DNA from: Ectocarpus siliculosus
Lineage: Eukaryota > Sar > Phaeophyceae > Ectocarpales > Ectocarpaceae
Direction of reading: 5' to 3'
NCBI GenBank assembly: GCA_000310025.1
Contig: FN649727.1
Span: 3,207,373-3,227,742 of the forward strand
Length of the DNA: 20,370 bases
In this document: one piece after another, positions 8,678 to 19,000 of the stretch
How positions within the stretch are numbered: the first letter of the stretch is position 1
Layout: every line of letters begins with the position of its first letter
Position numbers and translations under genes: made by a program
The notes under the pieces: model-generated
What the model saw: only the letters and a program-made list of their open reading frames with translations
What the model was told of the DNA's origin: nothing
Databases searched by the model: none

Positions 8678-11600
8678 ATGGAGTGGAGAGCGGGAGCATC
8701 GGGTGGAAGCCAAGAAATCAATCGGCGGCCCTTTCGGTTCTCCATTGATCGAGGAGGTACCTTCACAGATGTGTACGCAGAGGTGCCAGGGGCAAAGGGC
8801 TTCCGCGTCCTCAAGCTTCTCTCGGAGGACCCACAAAACTACCCGGACGCGCCTCGAGAGGGGGTGAGGCGCATCCTTGAGGTGAGGAGTGTGTTCGGGT
8901 ACCTTGGGTGCTTCTCATATGCTGAACCAGGAGCTGTTGTTGCTGCTGCTGTTGCGCCTGGTGCCAGCTGAACCAAGGAGCCGTTGTCGCGGCTGCTGGC
9001 TTCCGACCCAGTTGGAGCTCGCAGGGCAAGGCAAACATAGAAGTTCATAAAATATCGCTACAGCGGGTTGCATGTGTTTTGTCCGAACCCTGTGTGGACG
9101 GTGAAAGGTGGCGAGGGCGCGTTTGGTAGGGTAACGTACCCAGGTACAGCAGATTCGACAATATAGTCTACCAACCAAGTCTACCAACCGAGGGAAGGAC
9201 GTGTGAGCGAAGGAAACACACAACACACACACAAGCAAAGGATCCCCTTGTATACAGTAGTTCGCAGTCAATCATACGTACAATGGAGTCTGCGTGGCCA
9301 TTATTATCAACCATCCATGCGTGTGCACACGCGGAATACTGCATGCGTTATTGGTAGGTTCGCACTACCACGTGCTGTGGGTGATGAGGTTCAATAAATT
9401 GTGGTGTGGGAATTTCTTTGAGCAGGAACGCAAATGTGTCAGGTTTGGGTCGTGGTTAATGGTATCTGCGCGTCGGCCTCGCGCATCAACACTCGATCCC
9501 GCGACACTGGAGTCGGGCTGGAAACACTTTTTGCCGTGGACGTCGCGAAGAAGAGGAGTGAGGCGGGGTTCCCTGGTGCGCGTGGTGAAGGGTCAATCTT
9601 AAATATTGTATTCTACCCGGGAATTTTTCATGTGTAGTAGATCGTCTCGCCCCCGCTGCCGGTGTATCGGAAGGTGACTCCGCGGCCATCGGGCCTGCGC
9701 CCATGAGTGTAGGCACTCCCACTAACTGCACTGGTGTGCTTGGATACTCCGGTACTCGGTCGAAGTCCTGGCTCGTTCGCAATGTGCTTGGGTGGGGCTG
9801 TTTCGGAGAAAAAGACCCGCAGAAATGACCCGCAAAAACGACCCGCACACCTTCCAGTCAAGAGTGCCCTCCTCTGTAGCTCCTAGAGTTTCCGTCGGAA
9901 GCAAACAAAAAAACAATGGGTCTAGGTCCAAAAATTGCCAAGCAATCAATTTGCAATAGAAAGCAACTTGCCACTTTTAGCAACTTTAGGACCAATTTTG
10001 TTGCGGCGGCATCTGGTGGAAACCACAGGATCATTGCAATTTGACAACATGATCACAACGCCAATCACTCAGCTGGGGCGAACGAGTCTGACATGAATCC
10101 ATTGCTAGGTCGCTCGACGCCAAACTCTAGGAGTTTTATGGCTCATATTCTTTAGTCACATCGGAGGTTGACGACTTACACAAAATTGACCAAAATGCAT
10201 ATTCCCGCTCTTTCTCAATTCGGGCGCCTCAAGCACCGAGATCACCAGCTTTGCTTCCCAAACCACGACAATTGAATGAAGTGGGTTCGACTCTCTCGAC
10301 TCTCTCCAGACATGCGATCTACGCTTAAAACTAACCCCCAAGGGCATGGAAACTGAGCACACCGTATTTGTTCAACATCAAGTGAGGAAAACATTCCATG
10401 TTTGACCCGCGCGGGGGGGCGCGGGTGGTAAATGGGGGCTTCCCTGTCCCCGTGTCCCGACACCCAATATATTTACTCATGAGCGCAATCGGATTCGCCG
10501 AACCCCAGGGATCCCGACATTGGGCACTCAATCTGATAAGTGAAATCGCCCGTAATTTAGTAGAAGTGACTTGGATGGGCTTAGCAGGGCTTTCGTCTTC
10601 GGGCAATACTGGACCCATGGGCACACGACTGTGTATGGAAGGCGCCCCAGGTTGTATGTCCTGGTCTTCTGACGTACTAATTTTCCGCTTCTTTTGACCT
10701 TTCTCCGCCGTTCTCTCGACGAGCCCTGAGAGCGCAGCACTCTTTCTGCTGCCTTTCTTCGCTGCATCTCGATTTCTCTTTTTCAATTCCCAAGCTCGGT
10801 AGAGCGTGGGTCTCTATCGACCTAAATTCACTTTTTCTGTCCCTGTCATTTTCATTCGCATAGCCCACCCCTTCCCCGACCCGGTCTCAAATGCTATTCT
10901 CGAGCCACAGTGAGAATCTCGTGGCGCCTCAAGGATGGTTCGGTAGGGAATCGCAAACCATGACTTCTCCCCGAGTTTCAGCAGCTTCCACCTCGTGTGA
11001 CCGACACGACTCGGCCTTGACTGTTCCTCGTCTGTGTCGCCATGGGAACGGCCGATTGAACAGAGAAATAGGGTCCTGCATGCTGCGCGCCACAATCCTC
11101 CATATATTTTTTTTATTTGTCTTCTTGTGTGTGTATATTTCTTGCTGAGTGATGCTCGAAATGTGCTGCAAACGCGGGTGCTGCAAAGCTCGTAAGGTAA
11201 TCGTCTCTGCAAGTTGCGCGCGTTTCTCGCGTAGGCAGCGAGTTGCTCGCCTATAGGTAACGATGCGCGTATCTTGCTCTTTTGTCTGTGTCGTCATCCA
11301 TGAACAACAACAGTTCGAGACAAAGACTAACAACACATACGGTCCGCCACACACAAGCATGCATGTTTGCTGCGTACGTAATTGGGAACTTGAGCGCGAT
11401 AAGGTCGATGGCAGCACAATCTTTACTCGTGTACACACGTAGTAGCAATGAGAACGGTCGATGCTTTTCTTGTAACGGTGCACATCTAACACGGACGGCA
11501 GGCAGGCGTATTTGAGGAAGTTCGTCCGTGGTGCTTAAGTCTCTTCTAGCCATGTTCATTGTTTTTGTTGTCACTACAACATTTTACCACAAAGAAAGTC

Positions 11601-14600
11601 CACGAAGAAAGAAAAAATCCGTCCGCAGATTCCGTAGTTTTGTTTGTTGCTGTCTGAGTGAACGAGGCTACCCGTGCACCCGGCTGCTGCATGTGACACG
11701 ATGGGCGCTGCCAGGCAATGCGCGTGGCCATAATGTTTGCGGCAGTGTCAATGTGAGACCTTCCGGGGGTTCAGAGTGGCGAGAGTGCTGTTTCTATGCT
11801 CTCCTCCGCCTCCCCTCCGAAACCTGTTGGGTCTGGCTCTCTTTCATGGTTGTACAATGCATACACATGTTTATTGTACTCATGCCTTGTTTTCTGGGGT
11901 CCTCCATCCTCCATCCGCCCTGGCCCGCCCTGGCCCACCCATCAATTAATTTCAGTTTTTGTCGGAGGATTTGTTTCTTTTCATTTGTCGGGTATGGCTG
12001 TGTGTGAGCTCGAGGGATAGGGTCGACGGCAGCACACTCATGTGTGCATAGTAGGAAGCTATGCGAGGGGTTAACGCCTTCCTCGCTCTCGGTAGCGATG
12101 CGCATCCCCCACGGCAAGCGAAATAGTACGCCAATCAATCAGGATTATGTCATGATGTTCTTGTGACTACAAATAAAAGCAAGTTCGCCCGGGGGTATTT
12201 GGTTCGTATCGAAAGAGCGGGACTTAACTACCGGTCCGCGTTCTGATGGTCTTCTTCATTCGGGTGTGTGTGATCGTGATCGTTCGTATGCAAACCAGCC
12301 AGATCATCAGCGAGCACGATTAGCGAGATTGTTGACAGCGTGGACTCCCTCGCCACAAACAGTGCATACGCATGGATGGGCGCTGTTAAAAGTGCCCTCT
12401 TCTTTCTCTCCGCTGAGGGCCGGTCGAAGACTGTTGTTATTTCCGGGTGCGCGTCAGCTCGTCTCAACCTTCTTCGCGCGAAAAACAAGTCATGGTCTCC
12501 ACCAACAATAAGATTCCATCTGCTAGCAGCGGTGCAGGCACTGCTGGGTTCGACCAGGATCGTTGTGGTATTTTTCGTTCTCTGCTCAGTAACGTCTAAC
12601 ATCTATCTATGTACATTCCCAAGCTCGGTAGAGTTTGGTCTATATCGATCTATATACACTTTTTCTGTCCCTGTCATTTTCTTTCGCATAGCCCACCCCT
12701 TGCCCGACAGGGTCTCAAATGCTGCTGTCGCCTTTCGCCGGTGGGGTCCCCACGACAACGCCAACCGCGATTGATTTTTTTCATCTTGCTGCCTGAGTAG
12801 ACTAAAGAGGCTACCGCGTGCATCCGGCTGCTGTATATGGGAGACAATGGGTGCTGCCAGGGAATGGGCATGATCATGATGCTTGCTGCAGTGCCTATGT
12901 GACAGCTTCCGGGTATTCAGAGCGGCGACATACTATGCTCTCTTCCGCCTCCTTTCCGAAGCCTGTCGGGCCTGGCTCACTCTCTTGGCCTCGCTCGTGC
13001 TTGTTCTATGTTTTTTTTTTGTTCATGCTTTGTTTTTTGGGGTACCCCGTCCACCCATCGTGCAGCGGTGCGCATCTAACACGGACGGCAGGGTTATTGA
13101 GGTGCAGTAGTTCGTCCGTGGTGGTTATAGCCTGTTTGTCTGGTCTTGTCTGGTCATGTTCTTTTTTTACATTTGTCACCACACTGTAGATTCCGCCCCC
13201 TACGGTTTACGCCTATTGCTCCCGTAGCGTTGCACATCTCCAACGCCAAGCGGAATAGAATATGCCAATCGTGATGTTGCGTTGTGCGTCATTGATGATG
13301 TGGGTTGACGTTTGTTGTGACGACAAATAAATACGTGCAAGTTCGGCCGGACGTTTTTTGTTCTGCCGAGTGAGAGGGACTAAATTATTACCGGTCGGTC
13401 CGCGTTCTGTTGGTCTTCTGCACTCGGGTGTGATAGTAGTGCGTACTGGACAGATCATCAGCGAGCATCATTAGCGAGGAGATTGTTGACAGCATCGAGT
13501 CCCTCGCAACAAAAGTGCATACAGTAGGTGACCCGATATAGTGGCATGTAGGGGCAAGCAGGGGAAAATATGCCACTATTCAGGGCAGGGCCATTATTCG
13601 ATATATCGGGTTCATGTACACAACATGTCGAGATTGTGACAAGAGATTTTGATGCCACTATATGGGCAGTTCACTATTCAAGTTGCCACTACATTGGGCC
13701 ACCTACTGTACGCATGGATGGGCTTTCTGAGAAGTGCCCCCTCTCTCCGTTCAGGGCCGGTCGCAGCTGTTCTTTTCGGGAGCGCTCGGGCGACATGTGT
13801 ATCAGACCCTCCAGCCGAACATGCTAACTAGTTTTTCATGCGTCTACAAGACGACTTGTGGCTAGGGTCGGTGTTAGTTAGGGTTAGCTTCTTCGGGTTG
13901 GACTCTGCTGGCTCAAGATACTGTGGGTATGCATACCTCGTTACAATATCTTTCCGTTTGCGTCAGTTGCAGACTGCGGAACCCCGCCCCTGACGCGTGA
14001 CTCTCCGTTGTTTTCTCAAGTGGAACGTGTGTTGTTGTTTTCCTTCGTTGGTGGATAAGGTGTGCCCGGCATGACGCAAGAAAGAAGAAAAAAAGGGGGA
14101 GCTTGGGACTAGCACGCCGACGATATTCGTCGGCTTGCTTTTGAAACAATTAACTTATCGTCGCCGAAATTTCTCTCGCACTTTCTCCATCCGTGCTTAA
14201 CAAAGGATGGCAACCACCGCCAGAAATTTCGAAGAAACGCGGCGACACTAAATAAAGCTATTCAGCAGGCTCGGAATCTACAGAGCAATGGGTGGGTGAT
14301 ACGCAGACTGCTGTCGACCAGGGACGTGTGTTATCAAGATGATACATACTTCATACAGAGCCCAGGGCACAGACACACGTCTAAACGTTGCGCGAACACG
14401 ACGACACAGTTCAACGTTCAAACTCACCCAGGCCACGATATAGACTTATCGCACCCACGCAGAAGGCCTTGTATCTAGCCGTTTGATAGCCACCCGCCGA
14501 CTATCCCTTTTACGTAGGTTCTGTATTTGAACGGCATGAAACCAGAAGAAAAAAATAAGACGATACAAAAGCGCGTTTTACAATGACACAGCGACAGCGG

Positions 14601-16044
14601 CGTCTTTTTATTTCCGTCCGCACCCCGCCCGTCTTACGCTGCTCTGGCTTCTGTGTGTTTTCTGCTCTGGTGCGGAACGCGACCGAGGACAGGAAGAGAC
14701 GGGGGTGGCACACCCCCGCGACGAGCCCCTTGACACGTCCCGCATCGAATACATCCGGATGGGCACGACGGTCGCGACCAACGCGCTGCTCGAGAGGCAG
14801 GGAGAGCCGTGCGCCCTGGTCATCACCAAGGGTTTCCGCGATTTGCTCTACATCGGGAACCAGGTGTGTTGGGGCACGGTGGAAGAACGGAGGGGGGGGG
14901 GGCTCGTGTTTTGCATGCCTTAGTTGTTAGACCATTGATTGGGGGGGGGCGTGTCGTGTCTTGCCGTGAGGCTGTTGGTGAACCCGGAGGTCTGTGCGAG
15001 GGGGGCTTGCACGGTAGTCTCCGTCGAGCAGCTTAGAAAGGTACAGTACAGACCAAAGTTTACACAGCAGTGCTTGTGTGAAATACTTGGGGCTTCTACC
15101 CTTTTTGTGTGTAAACCAAGAAAGAGCGGTGTCTGGTATGTGGTCCTAGCACGCAAGGTGTCGAAAAGGGCGAAGAACATTTGCCGTTCCGCCCTTCCCT
15201 CCTCTACCCCTACCTCTCCCCCGGTACGTGTTTCTGATAGTCACTACAAGCTGGGCTAGCCAAGAAGCTAACAAAAGGGTTGGAAGCCAATTACACCACG
15301 ATTTTTACGAGTTGGAACCTGAAATTTCGACATGTGGTTCGTATTAGTACAACAAATACAACTGCTAGCCGTACTTTTATATTTTTGATGTTTTTCATGA
15401 GGTAGCCCTATTAAAGGAAAAATGGGAATCCTTTTGTTGTGTATAGGAGGACCAAAAAATTAAAAATTAAAAAGTACGGCTAGCAAATTGGTTTTAACAA
15501 TACCAACCACATGTCAAGATTTCAGATTCCAACTCGCAAAAATCGTGATGCTTTTTGCGATAACCTCACATGGCCGTAACTATCTTGTGTTTTGTATCGG
15601 ATTCTTTTCGAGGCCGTAACTCTTGATGGAAGATGATGTGAGCCTTGCAACTACACCATCATTTTTCTCGCAATGCTCCCAGGTAAGCGCACACCAAATT
15701 TCAGCTTATGCTGTGAAACTTTTTTCATGCTGATTTCAGTACCGAAAGTATCCCCCACTGCCGCCAATTGATCGTTTAATACCTAAATCAACTCGGATTC
15801 GAAAAATTCTGGCATCTGCGTTTTCCCTATTGTCTCATAAGAGTAACCACCAAATTTCAAGCCTATTTCGTGGAAACGACAGCATGAGACACGAAACAAC
15901 GAAAGTGAGCATCTTGGCTGGCCCAGCTTGTAACGTGCGATCTCGTAACACCGATACTATGACTGACGGAGGTAAAAACCCAACGAACCAATACGAGTGT
16001 TGTACTGCAACTACTGTCCATGTTGTCGACCAAGACCTCGTCTG

Positions 16045-16091
<47 letters not shown>

Positions 16092-19000
16092 CCTCTTACT
16101 TTGCGGCCTAAGATTCTACACTCTTCTTTCTGTTTCGTTTTTCATTAAACCGTCTTCCAAGCCGCCCGGCCGTACCCAGCCAACACGCAGACACCACATG
16201 TTTGGTTATCCGATCCGATCCGATCCGACCCCCCAACCCTTTTCCAGTCCCGCCCGAACATCTTCGACCTCGAGATCCGGCGGCCGGAGCTGCTTTACAA
16301 GGCCGTCGTCGAGGTGGACGAGAGGGTCATCCTGGACAAGAACGGTGAGGAGGGGTGGGAGTCTGAAAGCGACACCAACGACAAGAACGCCGACGCAGCG
16401 GTGGTGGTGCAGGGCGTGACCGGGGAGGGCGTGAGGGTCGTCAAGGAGCCCGACCTGGCGGCCGTGCGTGGCAGCCTCCAGGCCGTGCTGGACCAGGGCA
16501 TCACCAGCCTTGCCGTCGTGTTTCTGCACAGGTGAAGCTTGGGGTACATAGGGTCGGTTCTCGTCGTCATCCATTCCCCCCTCCTCGTGCTTCTTGTCGT
16601 ATTTTGTTTTTGTACGCGTGAGCTTTTGTACGTTTTCAAAACCGTATTGTATGGGTCACAAGAGCTTGTTGAGGCTCAAGCGTAGGGAATCGGGGGCGGC
16701 CGCCTATGGTTGGGGGGTAGGTCAGAGTGGTTGGTGGCGGCTCTGGTAGGTGGGATGGGACGCCGCAAATTGTGGTATTAAACCCCTTTGCAAGTGAGCG
16801 CACAAATCGGATGGATAGCGGACGAAGTACCCCCCCGCGCAGAAAGTCCACTGGTGTGCCAATTGCTGGTGGAACACGAAGCTGTTTCTTGACCTACCGG
16901 CATGGCCACAGCGGAACTTTTTTTTGACAGCCTTCTCTATCGCTATTCTCTCGATTCCATCAAACGACATAGATTAAAACCACCATTATAGTCTACATCG
17001 ATTCGTTTTTTCGTGACAGCAGTGGTCGTACCCCCCTCCCCCCCCCCCCTTTCCCCGACTACCCACACTCCGCGCGGTGTGCTTGAATCTCCGTTTTGGT
17101 GATTTGGTTTTGATTCGTGCTCCCCGACAAAAAAAACAACAACAACAATACCTCCACATCCCGGGATCAAGCTACACGTTCGCGGACCACGAGCGGCGCG
17201 TGGGCAAGCTCGCCGGAGAGATGGGGTTCACGCACGTGTCGCTTTCGTCGGAGGTGATGCCCATGGTCAAGGCGGTGCCGAGGGGCTTCACCACCGCCGC
17301 CGACGCCTACCTGACCCCGGTCATCGCCCGCTACGTGGCCTCCTTCCGCTCGGGCTTCGACCGGGGTTTCGACGACGTCAAGACCCTCTTCATGCAGAGC
17401 GACGGCGGCCTGACGCCCGTGGCCAGCTTCCGCGGCAGCCGGGCCATCCTCTCCGGCCCGGCCGGCGGTGTCGTGGGCTACGCCGCGACCAGCTACGGCG
17501 ACGACGATGCAACCGGCGGCGGCGGCGGCGGCGGCAGGGAGGAGAAGCCGGCCGTGATCGGCTTCGACATGGGCGGCACGTCTACCGGTGAGCCCCGCCG
17601 TCCTAAGCGTAACAGCTTTGGTCGCTCTCCAACAGCGAGTTAGTCTGTCTGCAACAATCACGTAGAAATAGCCGTTCTTTGTCTTTGTTTGTGTCTTGCT
17701 TTTTGGTCAAGAGTCGCCCTGTACCTCCGGTCACCCCCGTTCTATCGTCCCCTTTCCCTCGCCCGCCCCCGAACCCCCCCCCTCGCGGCCGCTCCTCCTT
17801 TCTCGCCGACCCACCTGGCGCGCACTGGTGGATCATGCTCGTTCGTCCCTTTGCAACTACTGCTGCCTGTCTGTCTGTCTGTCTGTCTGTCCGTTTTTTT
17901 TATCAATTCTCGACCGGCTGCCGCGCCGTGCGACCACTGTGGAAACCTCAAGACGTGTCGCGGTTCGCCGGGGTGTTCGAGCACGTGTTCGAGACCGTGA
18001 CGGCAGGGGTGACGCTGCAGTCCCCACAGCTGGACATCAACACCGTCGCCGCCGGCGGAGGATCTCGCCTCTTCTTTCGCAGCGGCCTTTTCGCCGTCGG
18101 GTGAGCCACCCGCCGCCTTTGCTCGCTTTCCCACGTCGGTATACGATGTGGCAGCATAAATAATGGAACGGTATGTGGTACGTGGGACACAACAGTCTCG
18201 GAAAGCGGTGTATCGTGGAACTTGTGGATGAGGCAGGAGTACGGACAAGGACTCTGTGGTGCATGCTGGATATGCCATGGTGCGCGTGTACTTTGTGTGT
18301 TGATTGGGGCACAACCACGGGAGCCTTGTGGCTAGGGCTCCGAGTGCGGTTTTCCATTACACTGTGAGCGGTGCTTGTACGGTGCTGTGCGTGTGCGAAA
18401 AGGAGAGTGGCTGTGCCTGGCTTGCGCGACTTTCTCGATCAGACAGTTGACGGACGAGAGAGCCGAAACCCCTCCCTCCTTTCGACATCAATTGATTGCT
18501 CGACCGATCTTGCTGTTCCGCTACAACTCCTCCCCGTTCCTCTCGTAGTGCCCCCTCGTACTCACCCCCCCGTACATTTTGCTTTCGAAATTCCTACCGA
18601 CTACTGTGCCCCCTCCCCACTCTACATTCTACAACGCCGCTGGTCATTCTTGCCCCCTCGTCTTTCTCGCAATTTTTTCCCGTCGCGCCCGGTGGTGGCC
18701 GCCACCGCCGCCGCTGCCGCCGCCGCCGCCACTCCTCGTTTTTACAGACCGCAGAGCGCCGGCGCACACCCTGGACCGGTGTGTTACCGCAAGTCTGGCC
18801 ACTTGGCCGTGACCGACGCCAACGTGTTCCTCGGACGCGTGATCCCGCGCTACTTCCCCAAGATATTCGGGCCCGGGGAGGTGGGGCGTTGTCGTTGTTG
18901 TTGTTGTTGTTGTTGCTCATGCTGCTGTTGTGTGCTGTTGGTGTGGTCCTCCAAACGAGGTGACGGTATCGCACGATCGCTGGAAGCGGACGAACACGCT

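Larger units (their letters stand above)
8882..14692 (+). other. OPLAH intron 1 (5.8 kb), filled with repeat and transposon debris
   Basis: The donor GAG|GTGAGG follows codon 68 and the acceptor GGACAG|GAAGAG precedes codon 69, both phase 0, so RRILE joins EETG as in relatives. The other internal introns are 0.36-1.4 kb. It contains a 46-bp-period diverged repeat near 8921-9012, a possible inverted-repeat element (9880-10133), a rearranged tandem duplication (about 10786-13790) with a MITE inside, and two hairpins near 14111-14246. The stretches 9050-9800 and 13800-14100 show nothing recognisable. Confidence 0.85.
14864..16247 (+). other. OPLAH intron 2 (1.4 kb)
   Basis: The donor is GTGTGT, weaker than the other donors of the gene. 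The acceptor is CCCTTTTCCAG. Removing the intron joins IGNQ to SRPNIFDL in phase 0, the expected continuation. Two poly-G runs (about 14892-14901 and 14941-14949) follow the donor. An AT-rich block (about 15270-15900) contains a foldback element, and a CT microsatellite lies about 160 bases before the acceptor. Confidence 0.85.

Noticed and set aside
10270-10300. GGTTCGA string resembling the B box of a tRNA gene
   Set aside because: No matching A box, acceptor stem or anticodon arm at the right distance could be found on either strand.
10786-13790. Repeats considered as a CRISPR array
   Set aside because: Units are long, degenerate and unevenly spaced in a eukaryotic intron, with no short identical repeats or spacers.
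17167-17661. 164-codon minus-strand open frame over OPLAH exon 4
   Set aside because: It is the antisense shadow of a GC-rich conserved exon. The alanine/glycine/arginine-rich product is typical of such shadows.
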